A stretch of DNA of 64,000 nt from Hofstenia miamia. Taxonomy: Eukaryota; Xenacoelomorpha; Acoela; Hofsteniidae. The stretch spans positions 3,916,120-3,980,119 of the forward strand of contig CABFPE010000005.1 in the NCBI GenBank assembly GCA_900660155.1, written 5' to 3'. Below, in pieces: positions 36,833-48,869 of the stretch (its first letter is position 1; each line of letters starts with the position of its first letter). The position numbers and the translations under genes are program-made. The notes under the pieces are model-generated. The model was given only the letters and a program-made list of their open reading frames with translations. It searched no databases and had not been told where the DNA came from.

Positions 36833-38060
36833 TTTTTAAACGCTATGAAAAATATAGACCGGTTTCGATTCTGAAAATCATCGTCAGTAACAAATATGCG
36901 GGGAAATAAATATTTACAATTGACTACACTATAATAATACAAAATTACTGCATGCACACTAGAATAAATTTAATGTTATCATGCTTTGTTGCTTATTTAG
37001 TAATTGATGTTTCTTTGTTTGCTTGATGATTAAAGCTTCGCTTATTTTAGGATGTTGTGTTCTTAGTTGTATGTAAAAAATTGTATTCCTTTAGCTTGGT
37101 GTTCATACATAAATATTTCTGATCTTAGGTGTCCGTTAATATGCGCCTTCATTCTTGTTACCAAGTGTCGCTTTGTTTCCCGACGTATGATTTTTCACAA
37201 TCACCATATTTATGATTGTAGACAACAGAAGAAACTAAATTCTTTGGAATTGGATCTTTATTTGGAAAATATCTTTAGTTTTATACGATGTAAATATAGG
37301 CACGATCGTTGTCCATTTTAAATTTGTATTCATAGTTGTTATTTTCATCTTTAAACTTTGAATTTGGTTACATACATAAGGAAGTTTTAAATATACATTG
37401 ATTTTGGTTTCATTAAGCTTTTCTATTTTATTGTCTTGTTTGTTATTGCAAAATAAAGTGTTTGAGTATTGTTTGATTAATTTGTGCGGATAGACATTAT
37501 CTTCAAGTATTTGAAAAACTTTGTAGGAGGCATCTGTAAGGTGTTTGTAATTTGAGGATGTAAGTTTAGCCCTATTAAACAAAGCTCTGATTGTATTCAT
37601 TTTGTATGCTTTGTTACAATTTGAATGGTAATCCAGAATTTGTCTTTTTATGTATCAACTAGTTTCGTATTTCTAAGTAAAATTATGTACGCACACATCT
37701 AGAAAATTAGGCACGGAGGATGATTTTTACTGTTGATCAAATTACTCATTTCTTTCAAAAAAGTTTCCGTTTTAACAAGAGATATAATTTATCTTTAATT
37801 AATCTAACAACGTGTATCTCTTGAATAAAACATTTTTTTTGCATTTATATAAATTTTTTTTTGAATGGGTAATCTTCCTACTCATAGAGATCTGAAAACG
37901 TGATCTGTATAATATTCATGAAGTATAGGGAAAATGACTGCTTTTGATGTTTGGTAAATTTGATTATGGAAATACAGTATCGTCAAATCCATAGGTAACT
38001 AGTTATATTAGTCAAATCCCTACAAAAATTGACGATGCAGCGATCAGTTTATTAAAAAAT
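36830..38060 (-). mobile_element. Penelope-like retroelement, 3' part
   Basis: Minus strand. SVPNFLDVCVHNFT, then LDYHSNCNKAYKMNTIRALF and NRAKLTSSNYKHLTD form the end of a Penelope reverse transcriptase, with FLD and the later I-x-x-L-x-x-RA segment. KLPYVCNQIQSLKMKI is the LPYV block of the linker. SVVYNHKYGDCEKSYVG is a GIY-YIG endonuclease start (VYN...YVG) with its CxxC-like context lost. The element ends at the (TA)n tract through a terminal segment containing gaccggtttcg. It is 5'-truncated and broken in several places. Confidence 0.75.
36857..36887 (-). ncRNA. Hammerhead-ribozyme-like motif at the Penelope element end
   Basis: Read on the minus strand: core CTGACGA, a short stem gatt/aatc with loop ttcag-like, then GAAA, a loopless palindromic helix CCGG, then TC. 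Penelope-like elements are known to carry minimal hammerheads with palindromic helix III in their ends, and the position here fits. One base is bulged before stem II, and stem I pairs poorly (about two base pairs), so it is probably a decayed copy. Confidence 0.4.
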
Positions 38061-38218
38061 TCGTGATCAAGAAAGGCGCTAACAGTGAAGGTTGCAGTTT
38101 GTTAGTTCCAAATGTTTGTACCCACCAGTAGAAATATCATGCAGAACTTTTAGCGTAATGCCTCAACAAATACAAACCCAAGAATGCAAAGGATTTAAAT
38201 ACTGTCTATTTAGAACAT

Positions 38219-38234
38219 TAATAATAATAATAAT

Positions 38235-38273
<39 letters not shown>
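38219..38273. repeat. Compound (ATA)n-(AT)n microsatellite
   Basis: Seven to eight ATA units run directly into about 17 AT units. Confidence 0.95.
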
Positions 38274-38278
<5 letters not shown>

Positions 38279-39505
38279 ATATAGTAGTAAGGTTTTGCTT
38301 TGTTGTGTTAACTTTAAAGCATTTTATGGTTTGGCCATTCTGGGGGAAGCAAATGTGTAAATGGGGCTGTAGGCTAATTCTGAAACAAAATTTGAATTTA
38401 ATAGTGTTTTAATGGGTATATTATATAGTTGTATAAATTTATTAAAAACCGGGCAAAATGTTGCTTGATCTATAAATTAGGGAGTTATTTAATGAACTTA
38501 TGTATGCAATAGTGTGAAGGATTATTTTTAGAAAACGCATATATTTTAAAAGTTATAGCTTATATCATTAAATTTTTATAGTTCGTTTTGATTGGTAAAT
38601 TCCAATTACTTTAAAATTAAGTTGTCGTGGAATCCAGTTACTTCCAAATATTTTTACTTGATTATTCTAAAGCGTTTTTTCCAAGTAATGTTCCAATGTC
38701 CAAAATGTCTGCACAATGTAGGGTGACAAATATTTAAATGTTTTATAATTTTACTATATTTATGAAATGGTCAACTACAATGCTTCCCTAATAGGTAAAT
38801 CTCGTCCTATTATCATAATAAATTAAATTTATTACTTTAAATTTTTTAAATTTATCAATGATTTTATATTTTGATTAAATTTAATAGAATTAATAATTTA
38901 GTTTGTATTCAGGTTTTATTTACTGAAACTGTTGTTTGTTCGCTTTTGCACAGTTACTTGAAGAAAATGTTTATTGAAATATATATCACTGCATTTAATT
39001 TTTGCTGTTAAAGTCGTGCCTACGCTGTTGAATTGGATCTGTAATAAATATCAACTGAAATAATCAATGCTTCTGTTAAACTAACGTCTAATTTTTTTGA
39101 GTAATATACCTTCAAATTAATATTAATAATATTTAAATTTAATTTATTTCAAAGTTTACATTTACTTTGGCCAACTATCAGTATTCTGATAAAATTTTAA
39201 ACAGGTGTTCTTTTTCTGGAGGTATGCAAATATTATTTCTTCGGTGGAATACTGTTTGTCTTAGCGCCTAGTAGCGGTTAATTTCGGAATTGTGCTAAGT
39301 GCTAATCATTTCACTAATAGCAATTTAACTTGTCATTAATTCGCTTCGGACAATTGCACAAAACATAGAATACCAACATGTAATAATTAAGTTTTGGGGA
39401 GGGGGCTTATTTTATAAGAATTTATTTAACATTAAAATCTACACACTTTAATGTCTTTTATGAGAGAAATCATGTTTCCAATCCTATGAGGATGGAATAG
39501 ATGTA

Positions 39506-39776
39506 NNNNNNNNNNNNNNNNNNNNNNNNNNNNNNNNNNNNNNNNNNNNNNNNNNNNNNNNNNNNNNNNNNNNNNNNNNNNNNNNNNNNNNNNNNNNNNN
39601 NNNNNNNNNNNNNNNNNNNNNNNNNNNNNNNNNNNNNNNNNNNNNNNNNNNNNNNNNNNNNNNNNNNNNNNNNNNNNNNNNNNNNNNNNNNNNNNNNNNN
39701 NNNNNNNNNNNNNNNNNNNNNNNNNNNNNNNNNNNNNNNNNNNNNNNNNNNNNNNNNNNNNNNNNNNNNNNNNNNN
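39506..39776. other. Assembly gap of 271 N
   Basis: Unknown bases, followed at once by a (TA)n tract (39777-39807). The long tyrosine/isoleucine frames across it are artefacts. Confidence 0.98.

Positions 39777-39807
<31 letters not shown>
39777..39807. repeat. (TA)n microsatellite at gap edge
   Basis: Pure TA run that probably caused the gap. Confidence 0.9.
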
Positions 39808-39809
<2 letters not shown>

Positions 39810-42560
39810 GCAAAATTTTGAAGTATTTACAAGGTGTTGGATCAGTGCATTGTTGTATATGTATACCGACACACGAAAAATAGACAAAGCGAATTAAATT
39901 CGATACGGATACACACACGAATTTTAAAGCTATGCACTGAACGAAAATTTTAAGCTCATAGCATTAAAAATATTTACAATATATATGAAAATTAGCTTAA
40001 ACTGTATCAACAGGTATTGCAATATATTTAAATATATTGAAGTTATTTATACAAAATTGGAATACGTTTAAAATACATTGAAATCTATTGAAAAAATCAT
40101 TGAAATATATGTAACCAAAAATGCTTTGACACAATTCTGCAATATTTATTGAAGAGTTTGGATAATTATTGTCTTATGAAAATAATTGGAAAATAATATT
40201 GCAACAAAATATTTCACAAGCTATTCTATGAGAGTCAATAGTTTACACGAAAGCTACGAATTTACAGTCTTCATACGAAAAATGGAATACATACACTAAA
40301 AGACAAAAAGTACACGTATAATCAATCACATACATAAAATTGTTTGTACCCGGGCTTCAGAGCAGGCTGCAAATATGAAGTTCCCGATTCGGAGCACATT
40401 CCTATCAAAATTTAGCTCTAGCTCCGGCTCCAGTACTCCACTAGTATCTTTAGTATCTGCGCTACAATGTGTTCACAAATACAAATATTTGCGAATTTAT
40501 TATTTTTGAATTTAACTAATTATTTAAATATCCACGAATTTGTATGCATTTTCTTTACCATCAAATCTCTGCGGAACAAAAAATTTACTAATAAAAATAG
40601 CTTGAATTTTTTCCAAATTTCTTTTTAGTGTTCGTTAATGGTGGAAATCTATACAATATTTGACAACACTGTTATGCCGAAGTAGTAATCGTGCTTTAAA
40701 TGAAAATCTAAACAATGTAAACGATAAGCAGTTCTTAGTACTTATGTAAAGTGCGAACTGCCTCCATAATTACGCACCGTGTTACATGTATGCATGTACA
40801 ACCGTTGGACACCAGTATGTAAATTTAGTATGCAGTATAGTAAATACCTGTGCGATTATCTACTGTTGATGGAGAAGCATACGTTGCTGTCAGTTAAAAT
40901 GACTGACAGCGTTGTGCTGTTACTTGCTTCAACCGTAACATAAGCAATTATTTAAAATCATGCTTTGTTTGTGTATTTTTTCAGTAAAGTGAATAATTTT
41001 TTATTTGTACAGATGAGCCACCGAATTACTGTTATGCTTTCAAATAATATTTTGTTAGAATTCTTATTGCTGTTTCAAATTGGTTAAGTAAGATTCAATG
41101 ATCAAAAGAATTACTGTTGAGACTTAACATTGACTAAGCTAAATCTATAATTTATGAAAAAAATGTATAGCGAGGAAACAACATTCAATTTCAATAAAGC
41201 ATACAAGAAATTGTTAAGGCTTTAATTCGTTTTTGGTTTCTTGAAAGAATGTTAAGCACTTTTAACTCTTGAACTAATAATGATTTTCAAAATCCACAGG
41301 ATAGAGGATTGAGGCACCACGACACTGACTTTGGATCACTGGGTTAGGGTAGTCTATCCACATAAAACAGATTACCTTAACATTAGATATTGAGAAAATT
41401 TAAAACATGTTTAACTAATAGAAATGGTGAAGTACTCAGTAAGAGCAATAAACTTTAAAATACACATTTTCAACAGTGCGTCCGTGCAAGTTCAACAATA
41501 GATGTTTCATGTCCCTCGATTTCCAAATTCCCTAATAGGCTCGGAGAAATTTGTTTGAAAATGTAAAAAAACGGTTTCTCCTGTTAAAGGGGCATGGAGT
41601 TTAAGGTTAAGTTTCTTGATCCAGGAGATTTTTCATCACATTAACCCAAAATTTCGCTTGTATTATGTCAAAAAAATTGATTTACATTCGACTTGAAAAA
41701 TCATTGAAAAATGCCGTTTATTCCATCTGCTATTCAAGCTGAAACATTCCATTCTGTAATTTACCTTATTTATGTATACCGACGTTAATGAATTTTGTTC
41801 AAATTTTGAAAAGCCATAATTTGTAGGCCATAAATTTATATTTCTGTTACATGAAAATTGGCTTAAGAAGTTTATTTTCTAGAATTCTGCCTAGTTGAAT
41901 AACGCGACACTCTTTAAAAAAAAAAAAAAAATTGCTAGATCGTTACAGGTTATCAACGTAAGCAATCACGAAGTTAACGGGTAGCTGTCAAATAAATGTA
42001 CACTCTACATGTATATTTCTTCTTTGACACTTCGGTTATAAGAAAAACATAGCGTTCGTGTTTTTAACAATACTTTGGCACATTTCTATCGTAATTTCTT
42101 CGCTTGTTTTGACCTGTTTTATTGTATCTTTGCGTTGAGTAATTGGTAGTTAATAATAAATCGACTATTTTTAATTGTCGACCCATTTTCACTTTGTAAT
42201 TTATTTTTTTAATTTAACATCATATGCATCGCAAGAGTTTATTTCATTCCATAGCGCTGTTTAAGATGCGTGACGGGAAAATGCTTTTTGGATATAAAAT
42301 TTGAATTTAGCAAAATTATTTTTTTCAAATGTAACTTACAGTTTGCAGTTCGATTGTGTATATTTAATGGTTATGATTTTCATAAAATTTACTAATTCTA
42401 AATCATTCTCCTTATCTGATGTTGAATAATATTTTGGTAATTTATTCTCACAAACTCGTATTCCTGATCCCTGACTATAAATTCTACTAACAATGTGTAC
42501 TTAGCATGAATAATTGAAGATTTATGTCTAATTCTCTAGTGATGTTCTCATCGTCGAGTC
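39808..42560. other. Intergenic, no gene seen
   Basis: AT-rich. Around 40405-40440 agctctagctccggctcc resembles gag-ctc-rich hAT ends, but no partner end was found. Otherwise nothing supportable. Confidence 0.5.
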
Positions 42561-42639
42561 TGTTTGCATGTACAGCCGAATAAGTCAATTGAATGAGTTA
42601 AAGAAGAAGTTTAAACACTCAAAGAACGCAAAGTAGGTA

Positions 42640-43000
42640 ATTTTTAACAAGTGGATACTTGATGGTACACTTGGTTTGTGTTGTTTTACTGCACTGGCCA
42701 AGTGCACTTGAACGCCTTTCTATGGGCACTTATTCATCGTTGAGTAGTTTTCTTCTTTTCTTATCACTTGCAAACGCTTTATCGAACATCTGTCTTCCTC
42801 AAAAGCAAGGCTGTGTGAGGTTTCGAGAGTGCTATCATCCACTATCCTTCAAATGCTTATCATTTACTTTGGCCATTGATACGATTGCTGTGCGACGCCA
42901 CCTATCACCGTCTGTCAAAATATTTTATTTTAAATGCATTTCCTTCGCTAACAATTTGTTTATTTTCCCGCACCGAATCAATTAAGTCAAGTGTTCTTGA
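42640..43000. promoter_or_regulatory. Cluster of six CAAGTG/CACTTG sites
   Basis: Sites at 42648, 42668, 42699, 42705, 42765 and 42988. The middle pair forms a perfect 12-bp palindrome, caagtgcacttg. CAAGTG is both the core of NK-2 class homeodomain sites and an E-box. Six in about 350 bp is far above the 0.2 expected by chance for even base use. Surrounding sequence is complex and non-repetitive. A regulatory role is inferred. Confidence 0.4.
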
Positions 43001-44239
43001 AACAAAAGAAATAATGACAGTAATTAATTCTTGTCAAAGAAGCAAATGCAACTCGCTACCGATCGCCACAATTACGTGTGAGGCGATTTAATTTTTTTAC
43101 GGGTCGGGGAGTTGTCCAACATGAGCTTCTTATGTTTTAGGAAGTTGAGCATGTAATTGGTTAAATTGCTTTGTTTTTCTAGCACCTTTAAGTCTATTCA
43201 CTCATAAAATAATTAAAAACCTTTTGATGTCTAATTAAAATTAAGTGTTATTACCAAGCCCTTGAAAGCTCATTGATGGACAAAAATGATCATTAAAATG
43301 TCGTTTTCTGCAGACAGTTATATAAAATAACGCTGCAATATGTAAATCACCCAAAATTTAAATTTCATATCTATACACTTATTTTTTATTTTGTTCTGAA
43401 AGGATTACAGCAAAAACCGAAGTTGTACGAATTATACGGATAATATTTAGTAAGGCACCTAGAAAGCGTATTAATCTCCTAGCTTGTTACCTTTTATACT
43501 TTGCCTTGTTAAAGATCCAAAAAATATTTATTAGCGACTGAATAATTTTATTACTCTGATGACCCCAGATATATATTTGTAGGGTTTTATGCCAAAAACT
43601 TAGAAATATCTAAATATTGAAGCGGTTGTGATAACATACTATGCTTCCTTCTAAATGCGTCAAAATCAACAACTAGCAATTGTGGAGTCCAGTGACATGG
43701 GCTCTCAATTAACATTAACAACTGGAGTTTTAAATACGTGATATACATAATAAGTGATTTGAGAAGCTTATTATGCAAATAGAATAGGTTTTCCGCCACT
43801 TCTCTATCAGTACAAAATCAAAATTAGATTTATATCAAATATTTTCTTCAAATTTCTTGTTATTTATTATTGTGGGCCAACTTTTCTTATTTGTGCCATA
43901 AACTAAAAAATTAATCAAACCTGTTTTTGGCCCAAGTAAAAGAATATTTTTGAAGACTCATCTATCAAAATGAAGTATTGTACTTTCTTCTTTGTAAATG
44001 CTGGTAATCTAATTGAATTCTTCATGTATACTATGAATTATTGTCTTTCCACATGGGACTTTGCAATAAAATCTTTGTACACAAGTAATTGTCAAGAGAA
44101 CACCTTAGTTGTAGTACTAATGATTAATATTTTCAATTTTCATATTATTAAGAACATAAATGTCGATTTTTTCCATTGTTTCTCTTTGTTAGAGTCTTCC
44201 TTTTTTCAAAGTTTCATCTAAAAAGATAGATTTTGTATA

Positions 44240-44683
44240 TGGTGTAAGCCTGTAATAAATTTATATTCTTGATGTACAATTAGGATCAGGGTTAGAGCTG
44301 TCNTTTAAAAATTTGGTATATTGGGTAAGCCTGTAATAAATTTAAATTCTTGATGTACAATTAGGATCAGGGTTAGAGCTGTCGTGATGAATAAAAATGG
44401 GTGATTACATCATTATGTAGCTCTCAGATATTGCAGTTGATGTATTAACTGACTGAAGTATTTCGATATTTGCATTCCATTTCTTCGTTTAATTCGCAAN
44501 TGGTGTAAGCCTGTAATAAATTTATATTCTTGATGTACAATTAGGATCAGGGTTAGAGCTGTCGTGATGAATAAAAATGGGTGATTACATCATTAATTAT
44601 GTAGCTCTCAGATATTGCAGTTGATGTATTAACTGACTGAAGTATTTCGATTTTTGCATTCCATTTCTTCGTTTAATTCGCAA
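44240..44683. repeat. Three near-identical copies around two single-N joins
   Basis: The segment starting tgtaagcctgtaataaattt appears at 44240-44302, about 44325-44499 and 44501-44683, with single Ns at 44303 and 44500 between copies. Copies 2 and 3 differ by a few changes (for example an extra four bases in cattaattatgtag). This fits stacked alleles or contig ends. Confidence 0.9.
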
Positions 44684-46254
44684 TATTTAAACATTGGTTT
44701 TTGGTTTTGCTTTACTTTGCTACTTCAAATCACAAATGGCTTGTAGTTCTGCGGTTAATGAGTATATTGATATATCTAACTGCCATAATAGGTATTATGT
44801 TATGTATGCAATCACATCATCATAAAGAATTTTATCACCCAAATAAAAGTTTTCATTTCGATAGAGTTTAGTAATGTTGATTAAGAAACTATGGCTTGTG
44901 CAACTTTGGCTTTTAATTGTTTCAACACTCCGTCCAAGTTTGTAAGAAGGCCTTGGTTGTAAGTTTTGTAAGTCGTCTAACATTTATCGTAATCAAAATC
45001 CCGTTTTTTAGTCTTTACACCGAAACACATTATTCATTTTACTACACCAATTTATTTGAAATTGAATTTTCACTATCGCTGTCACTGACTAGTTAGTTTT
45101 CCTTTGAGAAGGCCCTGGTTTTCTTTATGAGCAAATGTTTAACCATTTGAAATCTGTTAGTCTTGGTCGAATAGTGCAGACTTGCTACTATTGTTTTCAA
45201 TTTCGGTTTGCTGAAAATCCTGTTGGTTCATAAAATGAAATATTACACTACCGACAAAGGATATAGTCATTGTGAAAAGGTTCTGGTTTCATTAAGACGA
45301 ATTGCATCATCGATTTAACTGAAATTTATCGTAAAATGCTTTCTATTATAAGTGTGCGCGAGTTTCCAAACTAAGGCACAGAAATCAATACATTTTCTCA
45401 ATGGATATAAATTTGTCATATTTATTAGTTCCACCTGAACTGCGGCATGTAGAATTTCAATGGCAATAAATTGTCTGGACGTACAATATGGCATTTTAAC
45501 TTGTAAACCTATTAAGGACTTCTTGAAAATATTTACAAGTAACCGTATTTGCTAAAATATTAAATGCTAAGTTTTTTTTCATTTTATTCGTTAGCTAATC
45601 TTGTATTGATTTTTCTAAAACCCCAATATATTTGCTACGATTTATTAAGATTCTGGAATGTTCGAGGATTTCAGTTGCCTTCCGAATTTACATGGATGGC
45701 TGACTGTATTAATTCATAAAATAGTTTTAGCTTTTTTTTAGTTTACTCTATGAACGAAATGGCGTAGATAACATTCAGGTTTGAAAAGGCATTTTCTCAA
45801 TTCTCGAACTTGCTTCATATTCCAGATGCTAAAAGTTGGAATGTACACATACACATACATAATATAGATTGGTTGCCATTGTCAACAGATTTTATGTAAC
45901 TTTACATATATTTCAATTTTTTTTCAGAATTCGGATGAATTATTTTTGGAGTGGGCTATTGTCTGTTTAATAGCTGCCTGTGGTTTCTAGTGTGCACATA
46001 TTGTTGTGTTAGAACCATAGAACCGTCATTTTGAAGGCGATTTCTGTGACAAGTATTCGAAACGGAGCACAAGTATTTTCAATAGGCCCTCCAATATAAT
46101 TACTTGGTATTTTGTTACTTAAATAATTGTTTGAAAATGAGAGATCTTTTCGCGTTGGTAAGCAAACATCATGATGCACTGAGCAAATTTGTACAGACCA
46201 AATCGCCTACTGAATCGAGAAATTTCTGATTGATAGTGTGGAGATAAGAAACGA

Positions 46255-46380
46255 AAAGTGTTTACAGGGCCAACACTTATGTCAAGCGCCTATTGATCTG
46301 TTTACTTTCGGCTAATGCTCATCAAGAATAACATTTTCTACACTCTAGCAAAGCGTGTGCACCATGTTTGCTTACAAACA
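46255..46380. promoter_or_regulatory. Cluster of forkhead-type sites
   Basis: tgtttac at 46259 and 46299, tgtttgc at 46365 and acaaaca at 46375, all within about 120 bp and in non-repetitive sequence. Forkhead proteins bind TGTTTAC-like cores. In an AT-rich genome such motifs are not rare, so this is weak. Confidence 0.3.
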
Positions 46381-48489
46381 ACTGATATGCCGCGCTCAAT
46401 CGAAAGCACTCTTATCGTTAAATGTTAAACTTTGTCTCAGCCCATAAACTCTTTGTAAAAAGCCGCCCTCTTCTAAAACATTTGAGTTGAGAAAATGATT
46501 AGCTTTTCTGTTTTAGCTGCAGATGCTCAAATCAGAATTGAAATTCCATTACATGCTGTTTGTAAATGAAAAGTGAGAAATACATTTCTCATGTTTTATG
46601 CTATATTACTATAAAGTGAATTGCTCATTTGAGTCGTTTGAATGTAAATATATGTGTTTAACTTAAAAAAATATGCTAATGTAGAACATATATGCACTTC
46701 AAAATGAATATGGGTTTTATCCAAGTGTTTTAGTTAAATTTCCACTCAAAACAAGTGCTGAACAAACGTTGGTGGTGCTTCAAAGCCCGGACAATTGTTC
46801 CAACTATAAGTTTCATTGTTGTATTATTAACATATAAGTAGATTATTGACAAGTTTGATCAACAAATTGTTGATAAGTGTTAAAAGAAGATGTTATTTTT
46901 AAGTAGCAGTCGATGAGTCTAGTAGTTGATTACGGTTGTTGACAACATCGAACACTTACTTGAAATCAACAAGTAGGTGATAATTGGCTGAAGTTTGTAT
47001 AACATTTCCATGATTTGGCAACAGAACAACTTTTCAATAGTCATCAACCGTTTTGGATGAATTGTCGCTTGACTCAAGCACCTATTTCCCAGCAGAGCTC
47101 TTCTTCAGCGATTAGCTTTTCTCACTGCATTATTGTATTTAGTCAAGTAGTGCCACTTCACTCACAGTTCAATGGTGCCCTCTGACAGTCGTTTCCTGGT
47201 TAAAGCCTATTCGAGTGGCCTCTTCAAACGCGATTCAATAGTCTTTCTTTATTAGCCCGCTGTTTTGCTTTATTAGGTTCACACTTTCTCTTCGCTATAC
47301 TGATTTATAACGCCTACTGCGTTACGTCATCGATTGTGAAAATTTTATTGTTTAAAAACCAGACAGGTTTTCGTCAAATTCATTAATAATTAAACCTAAT
47401 ATTACGCAAGAAGTACTTTTAATTTCCACCACTTACATTTTAATGAATTTTAAGCGCTTTTTTCCTTATTTATATTGGACTTAACTGACATATCTTATTT
47501 GCTGTTATAAGAAAATGGAGGAAGGTTTTTACTCACACCAGTATTTTACTTTTTCATCTACTGTGAAATATGAAACAATATTAGAAATGTTTTGTGTATC
47601 CGATCCACTGTGCTCATCTTAATACCAATTCTTTTGTTTTAGTATTACTTGCCATCTGCAATAGGCCTGAGCCTTTTGTGACCTTCCAAAACATTCAGTG
47701 ACCCTTTAAACTGGAATAATTAGGCTAAGCAGATATTTTCAGCTTCGTCTGCTTTTGGAATTGATATAGTTTTGTTATGTTACATGAAGTGTCACAGTTG
47801 ACTGAGAATAATGAAATGGAAAAGCGTCCAGGCGTATCGCCAAGAGGCATTTTAACAACCTTTTCAATTTTCATTAAAAATCCAGCAATTGATCTTATAG
47901 AATATAGTTGGAAATAAATTTATAAAAAATTATTTTTATAAATAGCAGTTACGTTCTTTTGATGGTTTTGTTTTCTGCATGATTTTGCAAAGTATAATGC
48001 AATCAAATTTAATCATCCAAATAATTTTTTGAAAATTTCCAATTAAAATTCTAAAAATTGATTGTTTTTTAGTTTAATATTTAGGATTGCTCATCTAGGT
48101 TTAAATAATTCCATCATTTTTTTCTACAAACTATTAGTCGAGGTAATGCTAGACTTTTCTGTAATTTCTAAAATTAAGAATATCTTGCTTTTCTACTTTA
48201 TGTACTGCAGTATAAGTTAGGAATTTGACACATAAAACACCTTTGCAAAAAGCCTTTATAACTACCAAATGACAATATTCTTATATTTATAAAATTTAGG
48301 ACTAAATTTGATGCATACGTTATCAATGAATGAAATTTCCAAAACGTAGGTATTTTCAGTTTTATACAAACATCTTTCGAAATGTTTGGGTAGTCGACAT
48401 CCTACTACTAAATAACTAAAATGTTTAAAACAAGTATTCTGATTGGTTTTGATGGACATATTGTAAGCATGTTCAGAAGACCAAAGCGA

Positions 48490-48865
48490 TTGACCCATGG
48501 AATTGAGAGCAACTTAAACTTTAAAGTGCTTGCAAATCCCATGCTAATGCTTGAAATCAAATTGTAAGTGTCATTAAAATTTGAAAAGAACTTTAGGTTG
48601 CATCTTTAAGGTATCAATGGAAATAAGTTGGTTAATTGTTTTAACCGCAAATTGAAGATATGAAACAATTTAATTTACAATTGAAATATCTAGCAGGAAT
48701 TCATTCGCTTGAAAAACTTCCAAATTTATTTATTAAAGAACGAATTTATATATTTTTGAAATTTTAACACCATTTAAAATATGCTTTCAAGCATTAGCAT
48801 GGAATTTGCAAGAACTTGTGAGAACTTTAAAATTTAAGTTGGTGTCATTTCCATGGGAATAATTA
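48490..48865. mobile_element. Foldback/MITE with ~100-bp inverted arms
   Basis: The left arm (about 48494-48585) and right arm (about 48765-48862) are inverted copies. Shared pieces include cccatgga, caacttaaa-ttttaaag, cttgcaaat-ccatgc and ccatgctaatgcttgaaa, the last almost intact in both. Loop of about 180 bp with no coding. No clear target duplication. Confidence 0.7.
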
Positions 48866-48869
48866 AATA

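Larger units (their letters stand above)
43100..48490. other. Gene desert with complex blocks
   Basis: No gene or transposon protein recognised, apart from the repeat cluster at 44.2-44.7 kb. Blocks at 46130-46600 and 47040-47350 have a less repetitive, motif-rich texture. Confidence 0.5.

Noticed and set aside
39432-39918. Open frames of 106-151 codons
   Set aside because: They run across the N gap and the adjoining TA repeat.
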